NCBI RefSeq assembly: GCF_046630445.1
Contig: NC_092338.1
Location: 151,824,501 to 151,888,500 of the forward strand
Length of the DNA: 64,000 nt
Source: Rutidosis leptorrhynchoides
Lineage: Eukaryota; Streptophyta; Magnoliopsida; Asterales; Asteraceae
Direction of reading: 5' to 3'
In this document: one piece after another, positions 21,015-32,060 of the stretch
Layout of the letters: every line of letters begins with the position of its first letter
Position numbering within the stretch: position 1 is the first letter of the stretch
The notes under the pieces: model-generated
The model's input: the letters and a program-made list of their open reading frames with translations, nothing else
Database searches by the model: none
What the model was told of the DNA's origin: nothing
Made by a program: the position numbers and the translations under genes

Positions 21015-23201
21015 ATGGTAAACATATCTTTACCTGTTTTCGAAATCGACTATTTATTTTGCTATTCTGCTTTTTCTGAATTTAGTTTTGCATCATCATA
21101 TCATTCTATTCACCGAGTTAGGGTTTTATGAAATAGGTAGGTTTCGTATTATATTTATATTTATTTAGATTTAGGTATCGCCCAAATTTATCATTATGTT
21201 AACTTGCTATTGTTATATGTGTATGTATTTAAGTATTAGATTGTAGAGCGTAGATAACAACTTGTTTGCTGTTCGTAATTTTGTGTTTAGGAGTTTGAAA
21301 ATTAAGATCTTACGTATGGATCTAGAGATCCTTTAGCGAAAAGTTACAATTGATTTAACTTTCAGTGTGGTTTTTGTGTTTCTAATTTCGCTTTGTAATG
21401 CTAGGGTTTTGTTTTGGGCTTTGTGAATTGCTAGGGCTCATATTAGTTACTTTAGAAACACATCATTTTATAGTATTCATTTTTTCGACCGTTTCTCCTC
21501 TGGCTGTGTCATCAATATTGCGAGGAGTGTAGGTTTCTCATGATAATCTGATGTTTGATGGAGAACACCTATTTTGTTAGGTTGAGATTGGCGATAATTG
21601 TGATTTGTATGCATTGGGTTTTACCTTGATACGAAATCACGTTTTCTGGTTTGAGTTGTTTGCTGTTCATAAAGCTGTTTGTGTTTGTTATTGTTTGCAG
21701 GACGGACATGATGCTGGAGATAACAAGCAAAGCACTGCTGACATGACACAATTTGTAAGTTTCTTGAACGTTTATACACTTGACTTTGATTTTAAGACAT
21801 CATGCCATTTGTATGTTGAGGTGCTTTGTGCATTCCATCTATTTTACTTCTATAAGTTTTCTTCTTTCTTAGTATTTTCATCTTATTTGATTATTTGGTG
21901 TTTATTTACTTTCTTTTGTTAGTTTTCTAGAAACTGTTCACTCAAATGTGACAGTACATGTGAAATTGTGTATCTGGCGTTGTGCTTATTATATTAGTGT
22001 TGATGGACACTTGTAATCCAAAATCTTTAGCTGAAAAAGTTTAGCTGTTATAGAACCACCCAGGCACCTACATATTTAAAACGTTTACATTGTTATCACA
22101 AATATATTCACCTAAAGTATAATGCTTTTAAGTATGAAAACAAGTCATGGTAAAAGTTTCTCATTATTAGTTGTTAAGTTTCTCATACCAAAATTTTGCA
22201 AGTTGTAAATATGTTGACATCGTTAAAGCAATATCCAATGATTGTCTTTACATCTTTATAAAATTGGAATTTTCATTGTTAAATAGTTGAACCTGACATC
22301 AAGTTAAACGCTGCTATAAAGGACTAACATTCTGAAACTGCTTGGTTACTAAAGTTATGACATATAGAAGTAACTTTCTGATAGGAAATATACGTCAAGG
22401 ATAGGTGTGCAGCTGTGCATGAAAAAATAAAAAATGCTTACTCAAACTGTTTAAAAAAAATATATATTCAAATGGACCTATCTGTGCTCTATCGAGATTG
22501 ATTGGATCCGGATTGCGTTACATCCAGTTAATTGGATCATGGGTTGTATTTGTCTACCTATTTTGCTGTTTATAGTTATCTGGGTAAACGTTACTAACTA
22601 ACTTATCTCTTTTACAGGTGCAAAACCTTCTTCAGCAGATGGTAAGATATAAACGGTATTGTGTAACTATATTAATCACAATTCTTTGCTCTTCCATTTT
22701 AACAAATATTTCTTTTGCAGCAAAACAGATTTCAGACAATGTCTGACTCCATCGTTTCAAAGAATATCCTTCCCTTACCTTTTCTCTGTTGATAAGATAT
22801 TTGCTTAAAGTGAACTCTAATTATAATTACAAAAATATTTATATCTAATATCTAATATTCTGTGCATGAAATTGAACCAGGGTTGGGCTTGCTTAATTTT
22901 TATCTATATAACCATTTTATTTTTGACCTGTTTGACCCATTATTCAAAGATACAACTTGAGTTTATCGATTTGCAACAAAATTGTCTGAAAATGATTTTT
23001 GACACCTTTAATACTGACCTATACTTTTCTTTTAATTTTATCCTTAACTGGAATATACTTGATGAAATGGGAGAACGCATAAATGAGCTGGAGCAGAGCA
23101 TCAATGACCTTAGAACAGAGATGGGCGTGGAGGGTTCATCATCCCCTTTGACTACATCGAAAAAACCTGTTGTTCCAAAGACCGAAGAAGGTTCAGCCTA
23201 G
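21015..23201 (+). CDS. HSBP: Heat shock factor-binding protein (HSBP)
   Basis: Five coding exons give 88 residues: 21015-21017 (ATG only), 21701-21754, 22618-22641, 22721-22763 and 23059-23201. The protein begins MDGHDAGDNKQSTADMTQF and continues VQNLLQQM, QNRFQTMSDSIVSK and IDEMGERINELEQSINDLR, the conserved heptad-repeat coiled coil of HSBP1 (plant orthologs are about 86 residues). HSBP trimers bind the oligomerisation domain of heat shock factors and dampen the heat shock response; in plants it moves between cytosol and nucleus. The C-terminus is a short Ser/Pro/Lys tail. The first three introns are GT-AG. The fourth (22764-23058) is a U12-type AT-AC intron, and joining there restores SKIDEMG exactly. 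No break is seen; probably functional. Confidence 0.93.
22764..23058 (+). other. U12-type AT-AC intron in HSBP
   Basis: The 295 nt intron starts ATATCCTT (22764-22771), the minor-spliceosome donor consensus, and ends AC at 23057-23058. TCCTTAAC (23041-23048) matches the U12 branch site exactly, with the branch A at 23047, 11 nt from the 3' end, inside the usual 10-15 nt range. No GT-AG choice nearby keeps the conserved protein sequence in frame. Confidence 0.92.
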
Positions 23202-23921
23202 CACTTTTTCTTATCATGTGCCATCTTATTTGATTAAATGAGATTTATTTGTATGTTTGCGTCTAAATTTCCTTGGTCGAATTATTTTATTTTGCATATT
23301 CTTATGCTGCTGGGTTTTACCATCTACTCTATCCGTAGTTGGTTATGTCATGATGGGTTAATGACTCAAGTTTATGCGCGTATTGTTTGCTTTTCTAAAC
23401 CTAGACAAAACTACTAATTTCTAGCTTCCCATGCCTTAGCTTTTATTTGTTTTATATCTATAATATAGTATAACAAATGGTTCAATTATTTTCACCTTTT
23501 CTCTTAAAATAAAATAAAGTAATACCCTTGCTTTTGCATAAAGATAAGCTATAAAGGTGATGGATTACTTGCTGATAAACAGCATGTTCATGCTTTTGCT
23601 TTGTTTTCCCTTGATGGCTTGATATATAAATTTGCATACATTGCCATAACTTTCGTTACTTTTTCTAAACCAGCTTTCAACTAGAAAACCATTTTAAATT
23701 TGAAAATGCATTTTGTTAAATTTCATCGAAGTTATTTATCAAGTCTAATTATTATGTCTAATTATTATGTCTAATAGATAGTATAGTACTAGTTGGTGTA
23801 TCATAGAGATTCTAATAATAGAATCTGAATATTTATTAAGACTAATAATATGAGACAACTTATTAGTGTTTCGTTTGTTAGGTGGATACGTCACCCTCTA
23901 TTCCTTTTCATAGACTATGTA
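23202..23921. other. HSBP 3' flank and spacer
   Basis: T-rich 3' UTR-like DNA and AT-rich spacer up to the copia target duplication AGATC (23922-23926). A short ATTATGTCTA repeat is at about 23751-23775. No gene recognised. Confidence 0.5.
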
Positions 23922-23926
23922 AGATC

Positions 23927-24754
23927 TGTTGGAGTATGATACAAATTCAAAGTGAGCGAAAACATTTTTAAAATTTTACAAAATTATACTCTTCCACGGA
24001 TCATTGTACAAAACTTTAGCAAACAAAACAAATTAACGTAACCGAACAAGAGAAGATTAGAATACAACCTTTGTAGCCTTTTGAAGATCGAATTTGAAAA
24101 CCCAAAGAAGAGTTCCTCTAAACGGTAGACACTTAAAGTTCCAACCTTGCTTCGATCTATACCTTCTACTTAACGGATATTTTCTTCTTCGTTATTTTCA
24201 CCAAAAACCGAACCCAATTATAGATTCCAAGTATTTTTGATTACTTGAAAATAAGAAAGAAAAATAGCATTTTTGTATGTGTGTTTTTGTATCTTTTTCA
24301 TAACTTTTCTAATACCAAGACTTGGTATTATATATTACATAATTGATACAATTAATACATCTAGTATATTTGTAATAAATAAAGATTTGAAAAGATTTGC
24401 AAAATCAAATCTTTATATAAAATAAGATTTACAAAATCAAATCATATATTATAAATCAAATCAAATCTTATATCTTATATAAAATATGATTTGCAAAATC
24501 TCAAATCTCTACATATTTAGATTTGTAAGTATATGTATACACGTAAAAAAAAAACAAACTTAATTTATTAAATCATTAACTAATGATTATCCGATTAGAA
24601 GGCATATCAAACAATTTTACGATTGGCCTTTGTGTGTGACTGAATAGGATAAATGGACTTTTATTATTCAATGTCATGGGCATATCTTCGGAATATATGT
24701 ACCACGGTCAAACCACGGTCGAACCGTAGCCAACCCGAGAACATATTTCCAACA
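23927..24754 (-). repeat. Copia 3' LTR
   Basis: The 828 bp repeat begins TGTTGGAGTATG and ends CATATTTCCAACA, an inverted TGTTGGA/TCCAACA terminus typical of copia LTRs. The preceding AGATC (23922-23926) should be the target duplication, but its partner lies outside the window. Confidence 0.8.
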
Positions 24755-24770
24755 GACTCCCACTTGCACT
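24755..24770 (-). other. Copia polypurine tract
   Basis: The minus strand reads AGTGCAAGTGGGAGTC directly before the LTR start TGTTGG. The GTGGGAG core is typical for plant copia elements. Confidence 0.8.
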
Positions 24771-25588
24771 GACATTAATAATATTGGTCTGTCTTAAAAG
24801 ACACACCATGTGTAACAACTAGTCTGCTACGTTACACTCCTATATTTTGATTTATATCAAACATCCTTTTGTTCAAGATATCTATATGAACGTGTGATAT
24901 GGTTAAGTGTCAATCATCATCGTTCAAGATTATGTTTTCCGATGGAGATTTGTGGTGATCAAATAGACTGCAATTGCATTAATTCAGTCGTAGCATGGCC
25001 ATGCATTTAATTCAGCACAAATCAACGAGGGGCCCAGAGATATCGCTTAAACTCGCTTAAAGAAGAAGGAACAAATTGCTTCAACTGTATAGACATCCAC
25101 CACATTCCATGATATACCCAATCTGCTCCTTTATGACCGGCATTTATGCATAGCGTTAGAAACAGGTTAAAGTATAACATAGTTTGTGTCAGGATTTCTC
25201 ATACATATCCACTCTAGGATAAATGATGTTGCCATCTTAGAGCTTACCTTTTGACTTAAAAACCATGAAGTAATGTCTAAGTGTGGTCATTTCAGAACCT
25301 TGAATCAACTATCAAGTTCCTCGTGAATGTAGTTTCATATAAGCCTATATTACTACACTTCATAGCAGCCTTAATTCAATTCTCTCTTCCTTAGAGAATG
25401 ACCGACTGTGGAAGTTTATGAAATAATATTCATTGGAAGTTAAAACATGCAAAATGAAACATGACAATATACAATGAAATGATCGCATCGTGCGTATAAT
25501 ATAATCTCAATATATTAATCATCAGATCAATTGCAACATATATTATTACCCAATGTTTAAAGTTTCAAACTTAATATAAAAAATACAA
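24771..25588 (-). other. Copia 3' non-coding interior
   Basis: About 0.8 kb between the end of pol and the purine tract, with no reading frame recognised. Confidence 0.5.
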
Positions 25589-28491
25589 TCAAACTTTATC
25601 ATCAATGACACGAATGCCAATAGACATGCTATGAGCATCATGTTTAGTCTGTGGCAAAGGCTTGGTGAAAGGATCAGCCAAGTTCTTAGTCGTGTCTTCT
25701 CTACTTAATAATATGTCATTTTCTGCTACAAGTTGACGGATGTAATGGTACTTTCTGAGTATGTGCCGTGTGCGCTTTTGTGACCTCGGTTCTTGAGCCA
25801 AGACAACCGCACTCACATTGTCGCAGAAAATCTCAACAGGATCATGGATTGTAGGAACCACACCCAGATCCCCGATGAATTTCTTTATCCACATGGCCTC
25901 TTTAGCAGCTTCATTTACCGCTATATACTCGGCTTCTTTCGTAGAATCAGCAATAGTACTTTGCTTGCCACTTCTCCACGTGACGGCTCCACCGTTCAAC
26001 ATAAATACAAATCCTGATTGTGAAGAGCAATCATCTCTATCTGATTGGAAACTAGCGTCAGAGTATCCTTTGATGCTCAGCTCGTCATTCCCACCATAGA
26101 CCAAGAACATCTCTTTAGTCCTCCTAAGATACTTTAGAATGTTCTTGACTGCTATCCAACGAGCTTCACCAGGATTAGCCTGATAACGACTAGTCATGCT
26201 TAGTGCATACGACACGTCAGGCCTAGTGCATATCATCGCATACATGATCGATCCTATAGCTGAAGCATATGGAGTCCGACTCATGGTAGCTGATTCCAAG
26301 TCAGAATTAGGACATTGAGACTTGCTCAATATCATTCCAGGGTTCATAGGAACGCACCCTTTCTTGGAGTTATACATACCGAATTTCTTCAGTATCTTAT
26401 ATATATATGCACTTTGGTTTAGCCCAATTAATCTCCTTGACCTATCTCGATAGATCTTTATTCCCAAAATATATGATGCATCTCCTATGTCTTTCATGGA
26501 GAAACATTTTCCTAGCCAAGCTTTGACATCTTTCAATGTCGGGATATCGTTTCCCATGAGTAATATGTCATCGACATATAGTACAAGGAAGACTACAACA
26601 CTCCCACTAGACCTAACATAGACACATGGCTCATCTTCGCCTCTAATAAAACTAAATTCTTTGATCTTCTCATTAAAGCAAAGATTCCAGCTACGAGAAG
26701 CTTGTTTAAGTCCATAAATGGACTTTTGAAGCTTGCACACACTATTAGGATACTTAGGATATACATAACCCTCAGGTTGTGTCATAAACACATCCTCTGT
26801 TAGCTTACCATTAAGGAAAGCTGTTTCTACATCCATTTGCCATATCTCATAGTCATAAAATGCAGCTATGGCAAGAAGTATTCTAATAGATTTCAACATA
26901 GCTACTGGTGAAAAAGTTTCATCATAGTCTACACCATATTATTGCGTGTAACCCTTAGCCACCAGCCTGGCTTTGAATGTGTGTACATTTTCATCCATAT
27001 CGGTCTTCTTCTTGAAGACCTACTTACACCCAATGGTTTTAGTACCTGGTATATGATTAACCAAGGTCCGGACTTGATTATCATTCATGGATTGGATCTC
27101 GTTGTCCATAGCCTCCTTCCATTTGACAGACTCGGGGCCTGTCATTGCTTCCTGATAGGTAATAGGTTCATCAGAATCTATATTTTCGTCATCACCCTCA
27201 AATATGTGTAAATTATATTTCTTTGGTGTTCGACGCACTCTATCAGATCTACGTATGGGTGGTGGCTGTAGGCCAGTTTCTCTTTCAACTGCAGGCTCGT
27301 CGACCTCTTGAGGAGAATCGGTTCCAATATCGGTTTCCATGTCGGTTGATTCTTGAATTTCTTCAAGGTCAATTTTGCTCCCACTGGTTCCTTTTGATAT
27401 GAAATCCTTTTCAAGGAAGACTCCCCTTCGAGACACAAAGACTTTGTTCTCAGTAGGGTTGTAAAACAAATATCCAAAAGAATAAGTCGGGTAACCAACA
27501 AATAAACACTTTTCAGATCTGGGTTCAAGTTTATCTTGAGCTTCACGACGAACGTAAGCCTCACAACCCCAGATTCTTAGATATGAGAGAGACACAGTTT
27601 TACCATGCCATATCTCATAAGGTGTTTTAAAAACTTTCTTGGTTGGGATGAGGTTAAGGATCCTTGCGGCAGTTTGTAGGGCATAACCCCAAAAACTGAT
27701 TGGAAGCTTTGTGCGGCTCATCATGGATCGAACCATATCAAGTAATGTTCGATTCCTCCTTTCAGCCACACCATTATGTTGTGGTGTTCTAGGAGGAGCT
27801 AATTGTGAGATTATCCCACAACCCCGTAGATGATCACGAAATTCATCATTAAGATATTCACCACCTCTATCAGATCGGAGAATCTTAATTCTTTTGTTCA
27901 GTTGATTTTCTACTTCATTTTGGTATGCCTTGAACACTCCCGATGTTTCAGACTTTTGTTTAATTAAATAAACGTAACCATATCTACTAAAGTCATCAGT
28001 AAATGTAACGAAGTATCGTTCATTGTGTCTAGTAGGCGATCTGAACGGACCGCACACATCAGTGTGTACCAACCCCAACAGATCCTTAGCCCGTTCACAG
28101 TTTCCTGTGAAAGGTGCCTTTGTCATTTTTCCTGATAAGCAAGATTCGCATTCATCATACGATATTATATCAAATGATTCTAGAATTCCATCTGACTGGA
28201 GTTTGGCTATGCGTTTCTTGTTTATGTGGCCTAAACGACAATGCCATAGATATGTTTTATCCAAAACATCTTTGGATGAATCAACATTATAGATTGAACT
28301 ATCATTTAGCTTTGTTGTGGTTTCTAAGATGCCTTTACAAGGACTAGCCTTGAAATAAAACATCCCATTTTTGTGAACAAGTATTGATCCATTATCAAAA
28401 CTAAAATCAAAACCATCATTAAATAAAGCATTAAAAGATATAATATTTCTTGCCATTTCGGCACTGTAGCAAACATTAGATAAAACAATAC
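25589..28491 (-). pseudogene. Copia pol: integrase, reverse transcriptase, RNase H
   Basis: The minus strand reads in order through part of the integrase zinc region (HCRLGHINKKR), the integrase core (HTDVCGPF, ILRSDRGGEYLN, TPQHNGVAERRNRT), a linker, reverse transcriptase (WQMDVETAFLNG, YGLKQASRSWN, YVDDILLMGND near 26560-26585) and RNase H (STKEAEYIAVNEAAKEAMW, ADPFTKPLP). This order, integrase before reverse transcriptase, defines Ty1/copia. Long stretches are still open, so decay is mild. The polyprotein would make cDNA and integrate it; this copy is a fossil. Confidence 0.92.
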
Positions 28492-29329
28492 ATAGATGTG
28501 ACGATCGCTCCAAATCCATATGGACGAACACGTCATTCATTGATTTCATTGCGAGGTATTTGACCTCTATATGTTACGTTTTGTAAACATTGCATTCTTT
28601 TGAAAAGGCATACCATAAATGAATATTTAATTCCAAGGTTTTCGACATCTGATGATTTCTACATATAGACAATCACCGTAAATAATAGTTTACAATAATA
28701 ATACTTCCGTTGACAATGCAGTCAAAATAGATACATGATGATGGTTTTGTGAATGCAACGTTTTCTTGAATAAAGCATGCAAGACTCCATGCACATAGCT
28801 TGTATATCATGTAAGCAAACAACGGAAGACTTCTAGGAAACCTGAGAATAAACATGCTAACAAGTGTCAACACAAAGGTTGGTGAGTTCATAGTTTTAGT
28901 GTTTCGTATAATCTGTATATAAAAGTGGATCACAAGATTTTAGTTGTTTCATCCAAAAATGTTTATCAATAGATTATATAAAAGTGGATCACAAGATTTC
29001 AGTTGTTTCATCCAGAAACGTTTATCAAAATATTCTACGAAATTGAGCACCCTGGTAACTAAACTTTAACGTATATATAATTTGTACCCTTTGTATAATC
29101 ATCTTAATAATACACGCAAACCAACGTGTACGCTTCTCAAATAGCATACGTCCGTTAAAAGGCTAGTGCTCTAGCTCGGACGGGGATATCAAGCCCTATG
29201 GATCCATATACTACTACTCGCGCCCACCAGTTCTTATAACCGGCAGTTACTAGTTACCAAAGCTAAGGGATTTTCGGTTCAAACTCGGTGTAGAATTTAG
29301 TATGTACTTGTATCCATTGCGTTTAAAAT

Positions 29330-29800
29330 AAAGTGCATGTATTCTCAGCCCAAAAATATAGATTGCAAAAGCAATTAAAAAGGGAGCAAATGAAACTCAC
29401 ACAAAATCAGTTTTAGTATTTGTATCCATTTAGTAAAACAGTTTATAAAACTGCGCATGTATTCTCAGCCCAAAAATATATATTGCAAAAGCAATTAAAA
29501 TGGGAGCAATGAAACTCACGCATATAAATCTAGTATTTTCAGTATCTATAAACAGTCGCATGTATTCTCAGCCCAAAAATATATTGAGTAAAAGGGATCA
29601 TATGAAACTCACGCATATAAATATTGTAAATCAGTTTATAAAGCATTTGCATGTATTCTCAGTCCAAAAATATGTATAAAAAAGGATCAATGAACTCACT
29701 CAAATCAGTTTTAGTTTTTGTATTCATTTTATAAAACAGCGCATGTATTCTCAGTCCCAAAAATATATATAAAAAGGGAGTAATGAAACTCACTGTTTAA
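29330..29800 (-). repeat. Five-copy tandem array inside the solo LTR
   Basis: The block GCATGTATTCTCAGYCCAAAAA followed by AAAAGGGA-CAATGAAACTCAC recurs at about 29334, 29455, 29548, 29648 and 29740, with a period of about 90-120 bp. Other LTR families in the window hold this block once, so it has been amplified here. Confidence 0.8.
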
Positions 29801-30060
29801 TATTGATATACAATATTGTAGGAAAGCATGTAGACGCATCGAAGATAATAAACACGAGGTTTGATTCACAAAAATACCCCCGAACATTACCCATAACCTC
29901 CTTGGCAATAACCCATATTTTCCTTAGCTCTAGCTCGCTCGGAAACTCGTTTTGAAAATTACTTGGACAGTACTCCGTCGTAATATTTTATGTACATTAT
30001 TATTTTTGTATCGCAAAAATAATAATACTAATAATAAGATTAATAAGATTAATAATAATC

Positions 30061-30062
<2 letters not shown>

Positions 30063-30108
<46 letters not shown>
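30063..30108. repeat. (AAT)n microsatellite
   Basis: About fifteen AAT units within the solo LTR, next to shorter interrupted runs from 30019. Confidence 0.9.
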
Positions 30109-30109
<1 letters not shown>

Positions 30110-30203
30110 TTATACGGAGTAATATATATTTGTGTATATGTGTTTGATTTTTTCATTCGAGCAAAACACCTGAATTTATAGTACCTGGCCTGGAATCTGG
30201 AGT

Positions 30204-30249
30204 CATGCGACTCGCATGGAAATGGCCTTCTGGCCATGCGACTCGCATG
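30204..30249. repeat. Doubled palindrome CATGCGACTCGCATG
   Basis: Two identical 15-base near-palindromes (30204-30218 and 30235-30249) are separated by 16 bases containing GGCCTTCTGGC. Each can form a hairpin, and the pair can form a cruciform-like structure. Confidence 0.85.
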
Positions 30250-30538
30250 AGGACCAGGGACAGCTCACATTGTTTTGGCTCCTAGCTTGTCGACATAATA
30301 TAAAATAAATATAAATATAATATATATAATTTAAATTAATTAATTATATATTATATTAAATTCACGTGCATAGTTGACTTGTAATTTTTGTTCCGATAAG
30401 TCGTACGTTGTCACTCGACTTATGTCCCGATTCCGGTTTTTCGAACGCCCTTTCGTACGCTGAGAAAACTTGTACTTTACGTTTCGTGAATCGTACCTTT
30501 GTCAAAATATAGTCTTAAATCATCCATAAAATATACCA

Positions 30539-30678
30539 CTGTAGCAAAGTTACTGTAGCAAAGTCAATTTTTACTGTAGCAATTCACTGTAGCAAAGTCA
30601 ATTTCACTGTAGCAAATAGTGATTTTCGAAAACACTGTAGCATTTTGAGTAATGTGGCAAATTGGAAAACACTGTAGC
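30539..30678. repeat. CTGTAGC motif array
   Basis: Seven copies of CTGTAGC, mostly as CACTGTAGCAAA, lie within 140 bp of the solo LTR at irregular spacing of 14-37 bp. Confidence 0.85.
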
Positions 30679-31125
30679 GAATTAGTGTTTTACTGGTTCA
30701 TCTTAAACGCTTTAGTTAACTTATCTAAATATCAATCGAATCAATAAACGAATGTTACTATCGTTTATTATATATATGTATATATCTTTTTAATATACAT
30801 AAATCAATTTTTAAATACACATTGGAAGTTATTTATAAATAAATTTTAATAATAAATATCTCAACTTATCATATATATTCAAATAGATATTTAAACCAAT
30901 AAGTTTAATGTACGGTATCAAACAATTAATACATTGTTACCTTTTCATGTTATAGTATATATGTATCTGTTTACATATAATTGTTCGCGAATCGTCGAAA
31001 ACAACCGAAGGTATTTCAAAAATTTTGAGATTCAGTTTTACAGACTTTGCTTATTGTGTCGGAAATGTTAATCATACAAAGATTAAGTTTAAATTTAGTC
31101 GAAATTTCCGGGTCATCACAATAGA

Positions 31126-32060
31126 CCAGTATCAAAAGAAAGCTTGTATTCTCCAATCATGTTAACAGAGGCAACGTTCTTATTCCCCATGATTAGATTG
31201 AGCTCTTCGGTCTTCAGCTTCCTACTTCTTGTGAGTCCTTGCACATTTGTACAAATGTGAGTACCACATCCTGTGTCCAATACCCAGAAATTAGAAATAG
31301 TAGTATTGTTTAGTTCAATCATGAACAAACCTGAAGGTACGGAAACTCCCTTAGCCCGTAGTTCATTAAGTTCCTTCAAGTACTTGGTACAATTGCGCCT
31401 CCAATGTCCTTTCTCCCACAATGAAAGCATATTGCTTCTTCAGGAGACTTGGTTTGCGGGATCTTTGAAGTAGAAGAGTTAGCAATGCCCTTAAGTTTAG
31501 GTTTGAAGTTGGACGTGCCAACCTTACCCTTGTCCTTGTTCTTGCCCTTTGTTTTGTTTTTCTTCTTCTTGATCCCACCTTCACTAATGGATAGAACAGT
31601 AGTTGCAGGTTTAGCTTTGGCCATGTTAGCCTCAGCGGTTTTCAACATGCCATGGAGCTCCATGATTGTTTTCTCCATATTGTTCATATTATAGTTCATA
31701 ATGAATCCTTCATATGCACTAGTCAGCGAGTTCAGGATAAAATCCGTTGCAAGCTCTTGACTTATAGAAAAACCAAGGCGCTCCAGTCGGTCTATGTACC
31801 CTTTCATTTGTAGTACATGGACACTAATGCTACTTCCCGTTGCCATTTTGCAAGATACGAGAGCTTTCACGGTGTCAAACCTTTCTTGCTTTGCTTGTTG
31901 TTGGAACATGTCCTTTAGTTGGTTAAGCATGTCGTACGACCCTAAGCTCTCCATGCCCTTTTGGAGCTCTGGAGACATGGTCACCAACATCAAGCATGCT
32001 ACCTCATTAGACTCGGAACGCTGTTTTTAAAACTCGTCCCTAGCCGATTGAGTAGTTCTC
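31126..32060 (-). pseudogene. Copia gag and protease part
   Basis: On the minus strand, a UBN2-type gag stretch (LNQLKDMFQQQAKQERF, MKGYIDRLERLGF, FILNSLTSAYEGF) is followed by a lysine-rich linker, a CCHC-like CFHCGR knuckle and the protease WVLDTGCGTHIC (active-site DTG near 31270-31284). This is the upstream half of the copia polyprotein, separated from pol by the solo LTR. The gag N-terminus is cut off at 32060 by the next insertion. Fossil. Confidence 0.88.

Larger units (their letters stand above)
28497..31120 (-). repeat. Solo gypsy LTR inside the copia element
   Basis: The 2624 bp repeat begins TGTGACGATCG and ends GGGTCATCACA. The target duplication ATAGA lies at 28492-28496 and 31121-31125, and there is no interior or second LTR. 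This is the product expected from LTR-LTR recombination of a full gypsy element. Its start and end resemble the LTRs of the 32061-64000 element, so the families are related. Confidence 0.92.
23927..32060 (-). mobile_element. Ty1/copia LTR retrotransposon, fossil, interrupted and cut by nested insertions
   Basis: From the left edge the element shows its 3' LTR (23927-24754), the polypurine tract, reverse transcriptase with RNase H, integrase, then protease and gag, all on the minus strand in the Ty1/copia order. A solo gypsy LTR (28497-31120) sits between integrase and protease. At 32060 the gag region is cut by the insertion of a large gypsy element that continues beyond the window, so the 5' LTR is not visible. 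The coding part also carries a small number of breaks of its own. It is the oldest layer of the nest. Confidence 0.9.

Noticed and set aside
22764-23058. GT-AG intron or exon extension at this place in HSBP
   Set aside because: Reading through meets stops, and no GT-AG pair restores the conserved SKIDEMG sequence.
29330-29800. CRISPR-like array
   Set aside because: Repeat spacing suggests it at first glance, but this is a plant LTR with degenerate tandem units; CRISPR does not apply.
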